In this document: positions 9,290-19,065 of the stretch, in pieces
How positions within the stretch are numbered: position 1 is the stretch's first letter
Layout: each line of letters opens with the position of its first letter
Assembly: GCA_022072085.1 (NCBI GenBank)
Contig: JAJVII010000021.1
Coordinates: 86,444 to 150,443 of the forward strand
DNA length: 64,000 nucleotides
Source: Phycisphaerae bacterium
GTDB lineage: Bacteria > Planctomycetota > Phycisphaerae > JAJVII01
Direction: 5' to 3'
Notes under the pieces: generated by a model
The model's input: the letters and a program-made list of their open reading frames with translations, nothing else
The model's database searches: none
Told to the model about the DNA's origin: nothing
Position numbers and translations under genes: made by a program

Positions 9290-10621
9290 ATGATCGACTT
9301 CAAGGGCAAGCGCGTCACGGTGATGGGGCTGGGCAGCTTCGGCGGGCAGGTGGCGGCCGTCCGCTTTCTCGTCGGCCAGGGGGCCCGCGAAATCGTCGTC
9401 ACCGACCTGAAGGGGGCCGACGAACTGGCCGACGCCGCCGCCGAGGTCCGCGACCTGCCGGGCGTGGTCCTCAAGCTCGGGCGGCACGACGAAGCCGACT
9501 TCGTCGCCGCCGACGCGATCGTCGCCAGCCCGGCTGTCCCGCCGGCTGCCCCGCTGCTGGAAAAGGCCCGCGCCGCGGGCGTGCCGGTCACCAGCGAGAT
9601 GAACCTCTTCTTCGAGCGCTGCCGGGCGCCGATCGTCGGGATCACCGGCTCGGTGGGCAAGAGCACCACGACAGCGATGATTCACGCCGCCGTCGCCGCC
9701 GATCCGCCCGGGGGCGGCGCGGTCCGGCTGGGCGGCAACATCGGCCATCGCGCCCTGCTGCCGATCGTCGAAACGATTGCACCGGCTGACACGGTCATCC
9801 TGGAGCTGAGCAGTTTCCAGCTTGAAGTGATCGACGCCGTCGCCCGCTCGCCGCAGGTCGCGGTCGTGACCAACGTCGCCCCCAACCACCTGGACCGGCA
9901 CAAGACGATGGCCGCCTACATCGCCGCCAAGCGGAACATCCTGCGCTTCCAGCGTCCGGCCGACACGGCCATCCTCAACGGCGAGGACGCGGAGGTGGCG
10001 GCGTGGGCCCGTCTGACACCGGCCCGCACGGTCCTCTACAAGGCCGACGATGCCGCGGGGCTCAAGCTTCGCGTCCCCGGGCGGCACAACCGCTCCAACG
10101 CGGCCGCGGCGCTGGCCGTCGCCGCCGCCCTGGGCTGCGACGCGGGCAAGGCGGCTGCGGCGCTGGAGGGTTTCGCCGCCCTGCCCCACCGGCTCCAGCT
10201 TGTCCGCGAGGCCGGCGGAATCGCCTACTACAACGACTCCAAGTCCACCACGCCCGAGGCCGCGCTGACGGCGCTGGCCGCGTTCGAGGGAAAGGGCGTC
10301 GTCGTCATCGTCGGCGGCTACGACAAGAAGATCGACCTGGAGCCGCTCTGCCGCGAGCTGGCCCGGCGAGCCAAGGCCGTCGTCGCCATCGGCCAGACGC
10401 GGTCGCTGTTCTGCGAACTCATCAAACGGCACGCCCCGGCTGCCGGCGGCCCGGCAGTGAAGATGGCAACGGACCTGGCCGGCGCCGTTCGGCTTGCAAC
10501 GCACTTCGCCGCCCCGGGCGACGTGGTGCTGCTGAGCCCCGCGTCGGCGTCGTACGACATGTTCACCAACTACGAAGACCGCGGCGACCAGTTCGCCGAG
10601 CTGGTCGGCAGGCTGTTCTAG
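9290..10621 (+). CDS. murD: UDP-N-acetylmuramoylalanine--D-glutamate ligase
   Basis: MurD adds D-glutamate to UDP-MurNAc-L-Ala in cytoplasmic peptidoglycan precursor synthesis. The 443-residue protein has the three Mur domains: an N-terminal Rossmann domain (VMGLGSFGGQ), a central ATPase with P-loop ITGSVGKSTT (about 122-131) and LGGNIG plus LELSSFQLE, and a C-terminal domain (about 270 on) with LPHRLQLV, YYNDSKSTTP and GGYDKKID. ELSSFQL and DSKSTTP are typical of MurD rather than MurC/E/F. The P-loop reads GSVGK instead of the commonest GTNGK. It lies alone, away from other division/cell-wall genes. Confidence 0.95.
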   Translation: MIDFKGKRVTVMGLGSFGGQVAAVRFLVGQGAREIVVTDLKGADELADAAAEVRDLPGVVLKLGRHDEADFVAADAIVASPAVPPAAPLLEKARAAGVPVTSEMNLFFERCRAPIVGITGSVGKSTTTAMIHAAVAADPPGGGAVRLGGNIGHRALLPIVETIAPADTVILELSSFQLEVIDAVARSPQVAVVTNVAPNHLDRHKTMAAYIAAKRNILRFQRPADTAILNGEDAEVAAWARLTPARTVLYKADDAAGLKLRVPGRHNRSNAAAALAVAAALGCDAGKAAAALEGFAALPHRLQLVREAGGIAYYNDSKSTTPEAALTALAAFEGKGVVVIVGGYDKKIDLEPLCRELARRAKAVVAIGQTRSLFCELIKRHAPAAGGPAVKMATDLAGAVRLATHFAAPGDVVLLSPASASYDMFTNYEDRGDQFAELVGRLF

Positions 10622-10735
10622 ACCTCGTCGGCGTCACCGGCGCCCGATGCGCGGGTTCAACCGAGAGGGGGCGTCGGCTGGCGCTGCGGCCTTGCACGCG
10701 CCGGCCAATCCCGCGAGAATGCCTTTAGGAACGCT

Positions 10736-13084
10736 ATGCCCATGAGACGGACCGCACGCTGCATCCTGGCCGCCCTCGCCGCCCTCCTGGTCGCGTCCGC
10801 CCGTCCCGCGTTCGCGGGCCCGCTGGACCCGATCACGGCAACGAAGCTCTCGACCGACCTGGGCCGACTGGAGGCGATGATCGCGCTGGGCTGGTGGGAG
10901 CGGGCCCAGTCGGCCTACGACGACCTGGCCGGCCAGATCAAGTTCAAGAACATCGCCAACAACGTCGTCGCCGACCGGATGGCGCGGGCCAAGACGGCCC
11001 TCGACGCCCGGGCCGCCGGGCCCAGCCCCGGCGGCGACTCGGCGCGTTTCGACGCGCTGCTCAAGCGCATCGGGGACCGCGACCGGCGGTTCCCCGTGGA
11101 CAAGTACCGCAAGGTGATCGTCGATCCCGACGGGGGCGGCGATTATCGCACGCTGTCCAACGCCCTGGCGGCCAGTGCCCAGACCGATGTCATCGTCCTG
11201 CGGACGGGCATCTATCCGATCTCGAAGTTCGATCTGGAGGGCGACCGCCGCACGCAGCGGGCCCGCGTCTTCTACGCCGACGCCGGGCACTGGCCTCGCG
11301 TCGTACCGGCCAAAGACGAGGACTGGGCCTTCGTGGACCGTTGCTTCGTCGACGGAGTCGAAGTCCTGCCCGGCAAGCGCGGCGTGAGCAATTCCCAGAT
11401 GTTGGATCTGGCCAACTGCTACCTGCGGTCGGCGGCCGTGCCCGACCCCAAGGCCGCCGGACCCGATGGCATTGCCAGCGGCGACCATGTCGAAGTGACC
11501 GACACGGTGTTCTGCAACCTGCGCGTGGCGGCGCACTCCCCCCGGCTTGGCTCGCTGGATAACTGCCTGTTTGTGACCTGCGTCGAGGCAGTAAAGGGCT
11601 CCGGGCAGATGCGCGTCTGGCCGAAGCAGTCTGCCTTCTACCGCTGCATGACCGCCCTGTCGGCGCGGCAGGGCACGGTCGCCGAGTGCCTCTTCTCGCG
11701 CGTGCTCAACGTCGCGCTGGACAAGGCCGTCCAGCAGGACCGCTGCGTTGAGAACGACGACCCGTTCGTCAATCCGTTCCGCGGCGACTTCCGTATCAAG
11801 CCCGCGGTGCAGGTCGAAGGCAAGCCGCCGGGCCCGCGGTGGTCCGACGACCGCTGGGAACTGTTCATCGCCAACTGGAACCTGGCCCCCGACGCCCCCC
11901 CGCAAAGCCTGGCCCGGGTCCGCGACCCGGACGCCGCCGCCCGCCTGGCCGACGCCCGTCAGGCCGCCGCCGACAAGCAGTGGGCCAAGGCCGCCGCCGA
12001 TCTGTCCGCGCTGACCGGGCCCTGCCGCGACTGCCCGTCGGCCAAGGCCGCCGCCGATGAGATCGGCCGACTCTGCGACGCCACACTCGACGGACTGGTC
12101 GCAACCGGGCAGGTACCGACGCCCGCCGCCGCCCAGGCCGCCCGCCAGCAGGCCCAGGACCTTCTCGCCCAGGCCCGCGCCAGCTACAAGGCCGGCAAGA
12201 AGGACGAGGCCGTCGACGCCGCCTCCAAGGCCGTCGAGGCCGACACCGACTTCCTGGAAGGCCGCATGACGCTGGCCCAGTGGCTGGCCGAGTCCGGCCG
12301 ACCACGGCAGGCCCGGCTCTATCTCACCCGTGCCGGCGAACTGATCGACGCCTACGCCGATCGCGTGGACGTGCAGACTCGCAGCAACTTTCTCAAGCTG
12401 TCGGCTGAACTCGACCAGAAACTGGTTCACCGCCGCGACTGGGATCACCTGTCGGCCGACTACGCGGGCAAGTATCTTGCACAGGCCAGCCAGCCGGGCC
12501 AGCCCTCGACCGCGCTGTCCCTGCGCCGGGTGGCGCTGCTGAAGGGCCTGGATGAAACCCAGCGCAAGCAACTGTCCGACGCCGAGAGCGCGATGGTCCC
12601 GCTGATCAAGCGGCCGGCGGACAAGCCCGACCCCAACAAGGCCAAGGAGGACCGCGACGAGGCGGGCAAGCTCCTGGCCGGCCAGCAGTACACCCAGGCG
12701 ATGGACCGCTGGGTCGATGCCTACTCGCTGGACCCCCAGCCGGACGACCTGATCAAGCTGGCCCAATGCTACATGCGCAAGAAGCAGCCGCAGCAGGCGG
12801 CGTTGCTGGCGCTCATCGCCCGCCAGCAGGCGACGGCAGCCAACGATGGGTCATCGGTGACGGCGGCGGCGGCGATCCTGCGCATCGCCGACCCGGCGCT
12901 GGGGCGGATCGAACTGATCGACGCGGACCTGAGCATGGTCGGCGAGCGCAAGGCCGACCTGGCCGATAAGTCCGGCGACCAGGAAACCGCCGACGCCATC
13001 CGGCGAGCCATGGGCGAACTGGGAAAGATCGACGCCCGGATCCTCTCCAGCCTCAAGCTGCCCCCGCCTCCCACCAAACAGTGA
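10736..13084 (+). CDS. secreted protein, pectinesterase-like beta-helix plus TPR-type C-terminus
   Basis: A 782-residue exported protein with a clear signal peptide (about residues 1-27, ending ARPAFA). Around residues 120-330 lies a single-stranded beta-helix-like domain opening VDPDGGGDYRTLSNAL, reminiscent of pectinesterases, which begin with a similar DGSGDF stretch. Catalytic Asp/Arg residues of pectinesterase could not be assigned. The rest is helical and repetitive, with two stretches that read as tetratricopeptide repeats (about 395-560 and 630-700). AGGA precedes the ATG at 10736. No operon partner is apparent. Function unknown; a surface carbohydrate-associated scaffold is one possibility. 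Confidence 0.65.
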   Translation: MPMRRTARCILAALAALLVASARPAFAGPLDPITATKLSTDLGRLEAMIALGWWERAQSAYDDLAGQIKFKNIANNVVADRMARAKTALDARAAGPSPGGDSARFDALLKRIGDRDRRFPVDKYRKVIVDPDGGGDYRTLSNALAASAQTDVIVLRTGIYPISKFDLEGDRRTQRARVFYADAGHWPRVVPAKDEDWAFVDRCFVDGVEVLPGKRGVSNSQMLDLANCYLRSAAVPDPKAAGPDGIASGDHVEVTDTVFCNLRVAAHSPRLGSLDNCLFVTCVEAVKGSGQMRVWPKQSAFYRCMTALSARQGTVAECLFSRVLNVALDKAVQQDRCVENDDPFVNPFRGDFRIKPAVQVEGKPPGPRWSDDRWELFIANWNLAPDAPPQSLARVRDPDAAARLADARQAAADKQWAKAAADLSALTGPCRDCPSAKAAADEIGRLCDATLDGLVATGQVPTPAAAQAARQQAQDLLAQARASYKAGKKDEAVDAASKAVEADTDFLEGRMTLAQWLAESGRPRQARLYLTRAGELIDAYADRVDVQTRSNFLKLSAELDQKLVHRRDWDHLSADYAGKYLAQASQPGQPSTALSLRRVALLKGLDETQRKQLSDAESAMVPLIKRPADKPDPNKAKEDRDEAGKLLAGQQYTQAMDRWVDAYSLDPQPDDLIKLAQCYMRKKQPQQAALLALIARQQATAANDGSSVTAAAAILRIADPALGRIELIDADLSMVGERKADLADKSGDQETADAIRRAMGELGKIDARILSSLKLPPPPTKQ

Positions 13085-13126
13085 GTATGTGCTAACTTCT
13101 TGATTGCCCCGCCCCCCCCGGCGCGA

Positions 13127-13132
13127 TAGACT
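13127..13132 (+). promoter_or_regulatory. -10 element giving a leaderless start
   Basis: TAGACT ends 6 bases before the GTG at 13139 and no Shine-Dalgarno sequence is present, so transcription would begin at or next to the start codon. Confidence 0.3.
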
Positions 13133-13138
13133 GATCCT

Positions 13139-13978
13139 GTGAGCACGCACGGCGACAGCCCGGGCTACTGGAACCGCAGGGCCGCCCAGTTCTGCATGGA
13201 CCCCCTGTCGCTGCTGATCCCCGGCTGGGGCGCGCTGATGATGCGCGTCGGACCCGGCCGCAACAGCCCTCCGCTGGTCACGCCCGGGCGGCTGGAGCGC
13301 GGGCTCGTGCTCGTCCTGCCCGGCATCGAAGGTCCCAGCTTCTACGCCGACGCGGTCCGCCGCGGGCTGGACGCCGCCGGCGTCGGCGCCGCCCTGGAGA
13401 TCTGCAACTGGGCCGGCGCCTGGCCCGGCACGCTCTTCGCCCTGACCCGCCGCGGCTCGGACCGCCAGGCCCATGCGGTGGCCGACCGCATCACGGACTA
13501 CCGCCGCCGCCATGCTGCCCCCCCGGTGGTCCTGGTCGGCCATTCCGGCGGGGCCGCGATGGTCGTCTTCGTCGCCGAGCTGCTGGGTCCCAAGGCCCCG
13601 CTGGCCGGGGCGATCGCGCTGGCCCCGGCGTTGAGCCCGGGCTACGACCTGTCGCGGGCGCTAGCCGGGGTCGCCGGCGAACTGGTCGTCTGCCACTCGC
13701 GGCGGGACGTGCAGCTCCGCATGCTCACCTCGGTCGGCGGGAACTTCGACCGGCGCTTCGGCCGAACGGCCGGCCAGGAGGGCTTCGCGCACCGAGGCGG
13801 CGGCGGGCGGCTGGTCCAGATCGCCTGGACGCGTGCGATGGCGTCGCAGGGGCACAACGGCGGGCACATCGCCTGGACGCGGCCGAACTGGGTGCGCGAC
13901 AACCTGGGCCCGCGGGTGAAACAATGGATCGGCGGGAATAAACCGGCGGCGGGCGCATCTCGGGAGCAGGCGGATTGA
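13139..13978 (+). CDS. alpha/beta-hydrolase-like protein (LPGIEG family, paralogue 1)
   Basis: A 279-residue protein sharing a distinctive set of motifs with the genes at 14066 and 21763: LPGIEGPSF, ICNWAG, the nucleophile elbow VGHSGG (Ser136), ALSPGYDL and a late GHNGGHIAW supplying the likely catalytic His. The fold is that of a serine alpha/beta hydrolase; substrate unknown. Unlike its two paralogues it has no lipobox or clear signal peptide, so it may be cytoplasmic. It starts with GTG and is followed 87 bases later by the lipoprotein paralogue in the same direction, suggesting tandem duplication. Confidence 0.7.
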   Translation: MSTHGDSPGYWNRRAAQFCMDPLSLLIPGWGALMMRVGPGRNSPPLVTPGRLERGLVLVLPGIEGPSFYADAVRRGLDAAGVGAALEICNWAGAWPGTLFALTRRGSDRQAHAVADRITDYRRRHAAPPVVLVGHSGGAAMVVFVAELLGPKAPLAGAIALAPALSPGYDLSRALAGVAGELVVCHSRRDVQLRMLTSVGGNFDRRFGRTAGQEGFAHRGGGGRLVQIAWTRAMASQGHNGGHIAWTRPNWVRDNLGPRVKQWIGGNKPAAGASREQAD

Positions 13979-14065
13979 CCGCGGCGACCGAATTCCTCGC
14001 GCGAAAGGCCAGACTGCCGGGAAACGATAGCGAAATCGCTCCGACCATCGGAGAGCAGGGACGTC

Positions 14066-14959
14066 ATGAACCGTCATCGCGGATACCGAAGCGTCGCGGC
14101 CGGCGGGCTGATCCTGGCGGCGGGGCTGATCCTGGCGGGGTCGGCCGGCTGTTCAGCCAACAACGAGGCCCCCTACGTGACGCCCGAGCGGCTGGACAGC
14201 GGGCTGATCGTCATCCTGCCCGGGCTGGAGGGCCCGAGCATGAACAACTCCGACCAGCAGCAGGGGCTCTACGACAGCGGCCTGCCCTACGCGATCCACA
14301 TCTACGACTGGATCGGCTCGCAGGTGGGGGTGAGTTACGCGTTCGACCAGCCCGCCTGCCGGCGCAAGGCGGCCGAGGTGGCCGCCTTCATCGCGGACTA
14401 CCAGGCACACCACCCCGGCCGACCGGTGTTCCTGCTCGGCCACTCCGGCGGCGGGGCGATCGCGGTCTTCGCGGCTGAGGCAATGCCGGAGGGGCACGCG
14501 CTGGCCGGCTTGGTCACGATGGCCGCCGCGCTGAGCCCGGAATACGACCTCTCCAAAGCGCTGGTCCACTGCGGCGGGCGGATGGCCAACTTCTACACGC
14601 CGACCGACTGGTTCCTGCGCGGGCTGACGGGCATCGGGCAAAACCTAGACGGCGTGCCGGGAGCGACGGCGGGCTACGACGGGTTCCGCCTGCCGGCCAA
14701 CGGGTCGGCCCAGCGGGCCCGGTTGTTTTCGAGCCTGCGTCAGATTTCGTGGAACAGTTCGATGATCCAGCGGGGCAACCTGGGCGGGCATTTCGGCTGG
14801 GCCAGCCACAACTGGATCATGGCCGACCTGGCGCCGATCCTGCGCGAATGGGCGCCGAAATACGCCGCCCGTCCCGCCGGCCAGCCCGCGGCTTCCGCGA
14901 CGGGCCCGCAGTCGCCGGCCGACCCGGGCATCCCGGGCCAACCGGCGGAGCGTCCATAG
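14066..14959 (+). CDS. alpha/beta-hydrolase-like lipoprotein (LPGIEG family, paralogue 2)
   Basis: A 297-residue exported lipoprotein: hydrophobic leader then lipobox AGSAGC (Cys29). It carries the family motifs LPGLEGPSM, IYDWIG, LLGHSGGG (Ser127), ALSPEYDL and GNLGGHFGW. It is the tandem paralogue of the 13139 gene and closely matches the 21763 lipoprotein. The C-terminal tail is Pro/Ala-rich. CAGGGA precedes the ATG. An envelope-located esterase or lipase role is inference from the fold only. Confidence 0.7.
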   Translation: MNRHRGYRSVAAGGLILAAGLILAGSAGCSANNEAPYVTPERLDSGLIVILPGLEGPSMNNSDQQQGLYDSGLPYAIHIYDWIGSQVGVSYAFDQPACRRKAAEVAAFIADYQAHHPGRPVFLLGHSGGGAIAVFAAEAMPEGHALAGLVTMAAALSPEYDLSKALVHCGGRMANFYTPTDWFLRGLTGIGQNLDGVPGATAGYDGFRLPANGSAQRARLFSSLRQISWNSSMIQRGNLGGHFGWASHNWIMADLAPILREWAPKYAARPAGQPAASATGPQSPADPGIPGQPAERP

Positions 14960-15012
14960 AGCGGTCAGGCCCATCGCGGCAGCCGCGCTCCCCTTCATGT
15001 CGCAGCCGAATG

Positions 15013-16884
15013 CTACTGCCCCAGATCCTCGGTGCGGACCATCTGGCAGCGGCCCTTGGTGACCTGGGCCAGTTCGCCGAGGTTGCGTTCGCTGGTGGAG
15101 TCGGGCAGGCCGATCACGTAGACCGGAATGCTCCGGCGGACCGCGAGCCGAGCGACATACTCGACCGTGACCCGGCCCAGCACGTCGTCGGTCACGTAGA
15201 AGATGGCTTCCGGCGGACCATCGGCGACGTCCCACGCCTTGCGGAAAGCGGTATTGGACGCATCAGCCCGGGTCTGGTTCTTGCCGGCTGACTGATGGGT
15301 GACCCAGTCGGCGGCGAAGTCGAGATTCTTCTGATCGCTCTTCTGAAGCCGCGACTCGTGGTTGATCACCAGGTCAATCGTGCCGTTGTCCCTCGCGAAG
15401 ATCACGTGGAACGTCTGGGCGGGTCCCAGCTTTCGGATCGTCGCAGCCAGTTCCTCGCTGATCCGCGGCAGAAGCTGGGCACACCGGGCGCCCAGGTCGA
15501 CGACAAAGACGATCCGCCGGGCGTCCGGGGGCGTCTGAAGCCCGAACAGCCGCGTGCCGCCCATCTTCTCCATCTCGCCCTGTATCTGGGCCAGGCGCAG
15601 CTTGGCCAGCGTATCGTCGTCGGACCGGCCGCGGTGATCCGCGGCGAACTTGCTCAGCCGAAGGCGTGCGGCGCGAAGGTAGTAGGCCGGCAGATGTCCA
15701 GCAGGCAGTTTGTCGGCGGGCAGGCGGCTGAGGGCGTAAAGGCCCTCGCCCAGCAGGAAGTCGGTGCGGATAACGTCCTTCTCGTGGGCGGCTTCGTTGA
15801 GTTGGGCCCAGGCGGGGTCTTCGATCTTGAGCAGGAACGGCTTGGCGTTTTCGTAATCGCCGGCATAGAGAAGGTAGACCGAGGCGATCTGCTTGCGATC
15901 GTTCTCGTCGCCGCCGGCGGCCAGCTTGGCGTCGAGGTCCTTGGCCTCCTTGGCCAGTTCGCTGACGCCCTTGGCCGCCGAGTAGGCGTCGCCCAGCAGG
16001 GGGCTCCACGAAATCCTGGCGCCGTCCACGGCGCCGGTGAGCGACTTGACGGCCTCGTCCGGGTGGCCGCTGCTCAGCCACAGCGCGGCGACCCGCATCG
16101 CGCCGCCGTCGATGGCGTCCACGGCATCGTCGCGGACCTTGGCGTCGGCCGACGCGGACAGGCCGGCGTGGACGGCCAGGTCCCAGTCCAGCAGCGCCTG
16201 CTGGTGAAGCGGATTGTCCTTGTGGCAGCGGCGGGCGAAGTCGTCCCGCAGCCGCTTGAGGTCCCTGGGGTTGTCAGACTTGAGTTCCAGGTCGCGGGCC
16301 GCCTGGAGCATCAGCATGCACAGGCCAGGCCGATCGCTGACGGTCTTCATGGCTTCCAGCAGTTCGCCCTGCATGGCGGCGCGGGCGGCCGGCGCGCCGC
16401 CCAGGGCCGTCTCCACGCGCGTCTGGTAGAACTGCTTGTACATCTGCCGGTCGAAGTCCGAGATGGGCGGGGCGAAGGGTTCGGCTTCGCAGGGGGCCAG
16501 CGGCGAGTAGTTGTCGCGGAAGAACCGCACCAGGTCGGCTCGGTGGTCACTCTTGTCCAGGTCCGCCAGCGTCGGGCCGCTCACGGAGGCCGGCGTCGCC
16601 GGGGCCGTTGTCGTCGGGGGCGTCGGCTGGTCGGGCTGGGTCTGCGGCGCATTGCCGTCGGGCGGGTACGGCTTCTTCTCCTGGTAGACCACGTCGTGTC
16701 GCGGGAAGGTGATCTGCATGGTCACGCCATACTTCTGCATCTCCAGCGTGACGATGCCGTCCTCCTCCTTGACGATGCGGCCCTCGAAGAACCGTCCGTC
16801 CTTGAGCTGGATGACGTCGGCGGCGGCAGTGGCGGCCAGCAGGAGCAGGCAGCCGGCGGCGATCAGGCGGGATGTGCGTCGCAT
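15013..16884 (-). CDS. secreted von Willebrand A-type protein (paralogue 1)
   Basis: A 623-residue exported protein with signal peptide MRRTSRLIAAGCLLLLAATA. The mature N-terminus holds DVIQLKDGRFFEGRIVKEED, a small beta domain shared with the neighbouring gene at 17000. A Pro/Thr linker leads to a long helical region (about 110-440) and a C-terminal VWA-type Rossmann domain (about 455-623; RIVFVVDLGARC, AIFYVTDDVLG, IPVYVIGL). The metal-ion site normally reads DxSxS; here it is DLGAR, so metal-dependent ligand binding is doubtful. GAGGT precedes the ATG. It forms a same-strand pair with the next gene, 115 bases apart. Confidence 0.75.
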   Translation of the reverse strand: MRRTSRLIAAGCLLLLAATAAADVIQLKDGRFFEGRIVKEEDGIVTLEMQKYGVTMQITFPRHDVVYQEKKPYPPDGNAPQTQPDQPTPPTTTAPATPASVSGPTLADLDKSDHRADLVRFFRDNYSPLAPCEAEPFAPPISDFDRQMYKQFYQTRVETALGGAPAARAAMQGELLEAMKTVSDRPGLCMLMLQAARDLELKSDNPRDLKRLRDDFARRCHKDNPLHQQALLDWDLAVHAGLSASADAKVRDDAVDAIDGGAMRVAALWLSSGHPDEAVKSLTGAVDGARISWSPLLGDAYSAAKGVSELAKEAKDLDAKLAAGGDENDRKQIASVYLLYAGDYENAKPFLLKIEDPAWAQLNEAAHEKDVIRTDFLLGEGLYALSRLPADKLPAGHLPAYYLRAARLRLSKFAADHRGRSDDDTLAKLRLAQIQGEMEKMGGTRLFGLQTPPDARRIVFVVDLGARCAQLLPRISEELAATIRKLGPAQTFHVIFARDNGTIDLVINHESRLQKSDQKNLDFAADWVTHQSAGKNQTRADASNTAFRKAWDVADGPPEAIFYVTDDVLGRVTVEYVARLAVRRSIPVYVIGLPDSTSERNLGELAQVTKGRCQMVRTEDLGQ

Positions 16885-16999
16885 GGTTTACCTCGATACC
16901 GAACGCTTCGGGGACGTGCCGGGCCAGCGCAGGCCCGTGCCCAAGAATATAGGGCGGTTTCCAGCCTGGGACAACCCGCGGGGCAGCGGGGGCAGGGCC

Positions 17000-18961
17000 T
17001 CAGTAGTTCCCGCCGAAGTCTTCCTCGGAGATGAACTTGAATACGCCGTGGTTGTCCTGGGCGATGGCTTTGAGCATCTTCTCGCCGGCCTTCTCGCGGA
17101 AGGCAATCGTGTGAACGCGCGTGCGGCCGCCGGCGTTCAGCTTCTTCACCTGGTCGGCGGTGGCCAATGGGAGCAGGCCGTCGGTGAGCAAGAAGACCAC
17201 GTCGGGCGGCCCGCCGGCTGCGTTGAACGCCGCGTCCAGCGCCTTGCTGGGATCGGTGCGGCCCTGCATCGAGGCGGCCACTCGGGATTCGATCCATTTC
17301 CTGGCCGCCGCCTTGTTCTCGGCTGACCCAGCGAACAGGCCTCGATTACCGTCGAGGGACATTTCGTCCGTGGTATCGGAGAACATGGCAACCAGGAACT
17401 TCGCATCGGCAGGCAGGCTGCCGATGGAACGGACCAGTTCCTGCTGCACATACGCGAAGCCGGCGTTGAACGGCATCGACCCGCTCTTGCTGACGATGTA
17501 GACCACCTTCACGCCGGCGGCCTTGTCCTGGATGCCGAAGAACTTGAAGGTGTCCGGGCGGTCGGCCTGGAGCTTGGCCGTCAGGCGGGCGATCGCCAGC
17601 TTGGCTGTCGTCTGGTCGGCCGCCTGCCCCTTGCCCGAGTCCAGGAACCCGCGGTAGCACCAGACGGCGGCCCGCCGCAGCGGCATCGGGTCGGCGAATT
17701 CGTCAGGCCGATCGGACGCGGGCCGGTCGGCCAACTGGGCCAGCCCCTCGCCCAGCATGAACAGCGCCTGCGGGACGTCGGTGGCCTTGCCCGCGGCGGC
17801 GAGGGTCTTGTAGGTGGCGTCGGGCACGACTGCGAAGTGCCGCCGGGCGGCGCCAAAATCGCGGACGTAGCAGGCCATGTAGAGGCCGGTCAGCTTGTTG
17901 GCCTCCACGTCGGTCGGGTCGTTGCGGAGCGTGCCGTCGAGTTGACCCAGCCGCTGAGCCAGCGCAGCCAGCCCCTGGGCGGCCAGGTCGGCCTGCTCGA
18001 TCTCGTCCGGCGTCGCCTGGGCCAGTGAGTTACAGGCGTCGTGCACGCTCTTGGCGACGTAGCGGGCCTCGGAGGCCCGGCCATACTCGATCTGCCAGCG
18101 TATCAGCTTGGCGGCGGTGTCTTCCAGGCGGCGCAGCCGCAGGGCAAGCTGGTCCTTGGAGGCGCTGGCTGAATACTGCCAGGCGGCCTCGTCCCAACTG
18201 AACAGACCGGCCAGGTGGCGCGGGTTGTCCATGTCCAGCCCGCGGAGGAATTCGCTGCGCAGCTCCTCCTGGAAGCTGGTCGCGTCGTCGGGGGCGCTGC
18301 CGGTCAGACCCAGCGCCTGCACGAGCAGGGCCCGCTTGACGCTGGCGACCGGCCGGGCGCGGGCGTCGCGGAAGATCTCGTAGGCCAGCGACAGCCGGGC
18401 GCGGTCGCGCCCGGGCCCGGGCCGCATGCCGCGGACCGTGCCGATCTTGGGACCGTAGGCCCCGCGCATGGCGTTCTCGTCACGCTCGTCGGTGACCGGG
18501 GCGTAGTCGTCCCAGGCGCCCTTGCGGTCGTCGGGCAGCTTGGTCTGCTCGCGATAGGCGACCAGGACCTGGAGCGTCTCGAAATCGCTGGGCAGCGGGG
18601 CGGGCGGCTGCTCCGTCGGCGCAGCCGGGGGCGGCGTGCGGGTCGGCGTGGCGGGCGTGGGCGGTGTCGCCGGAGTCGCCGGCGTCGCGGGCGGCGTGGG
18701 CGGGGGCGCCGGCGGCTGGGCGACGGTCGGGGGCACTTCGCCTTTGACGACGCTGACGACCTGGTCGCGCGGGAAGCGGACCATGCTGGTCTTCCCGTCG
18801 GGCTGCTGGACCTCGAACAGGACCGTCGCGCCGGTCTCGACCAGGAGGGTGCCGGTGTAGGTGCGTCCGTCCTTCAGCTCGATGGTGTCGGCCCGGGCAG
18901 CCGGCAACAGGGCAGCCAGCAGGGCAAGCCCGGCCGCCAGTGCGAACAGTCGCGGCCTCAT
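17000..18961 (-). CDS. secreted von Willebrand A-type protein (paralogue 2)
   Basis: A 653-residue exported protein with the same architecture as the 15013 gene: signal peptide (ending PAARA), TIELKDGRTYTGTLLVE domain, long Pro/Thr linker, helical repeat region (about 150-480) and a C-terminal VWA domain (about 490-653; VVYIVSKSGSM, VVFLLTDGLLPLA). The MIDAS motif is SKSGSM where the family consensus is DxSGS, so the first Asp is replaced by Ser while the two serines and the later Asp are kept. GGAGG lies just upstream of ATG 18961; the longer frame to 19069 is unsupported. Confidence 0.75.
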   Translation of the reverse strand: MRPRLFALAAGLALLAALLPAARADTIELKDGRTYTGTLLVETGATVLFEVQQPDGKTSMVRFPRDQVVSVVKGEVPPTVAQPPAPPPTPPATPATPATPPTPATPTRTPPPAAPTEQPPAPLPSDFETLQVLVAYREQTKLPDDRKGAWDDYAPVTDERDENAMRGAYGPKIGTVRGMRPGPGRDRARLSLAYEIFRDARARPVASVKRALLVQALGLTGSAPDDATSFQEELRSEFLRGLDMDNPRHLAGLFSWDEAAWQYSASASKDQLALRLRRLEDTAAKLIRWQIEYGRASEARYVAKSVHDACNSLAQATPDEIEQADLAAQGLAALAQRLGQLDGTLRNDPTDVEANKLTGLYMACYVRDFGAARRHFAVVPDATYKTLAAAGKATDVPQALFMLGEGLAQLADRPASDRPDEFADPMPLRRAAVWCYRGFLDSGKGQAADQTTAKLAIARLTAKLQADRPDTFKFFGIQDKAAGVKVVYIVSKSGSMPFNAGFAYVQQELVRSIGSLPADAKFLVAMFSDTTDEMSLDGNRGLFAGSAENKAAARKWIESRVAASMQGRTDPSKALDAAFNAAGGPPDVVFLLTDGLLPLATADQVKKLNAGGRTRVHTIAFREKAGEKMLKAIAQDNHGVFKFISEEDFGGNY

Positions 18962-19065
18962 GCGGTCCTCCCGAAAAGCGGGCGTCCGGCCTGCGGGCCG
19001 GGCAAAGAGCGCATCATACCACGAATGGACGGGCCTGTGGGGGGCATGCCGGCGCGTGCGGGGCG

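Noticed and set aside
10634..12766. 710-codon minus-strand frame
   Set aside because: Antisense shadow of the signal-peptide-bearing beta-helix/TPR protein; no ribosome site or domain.
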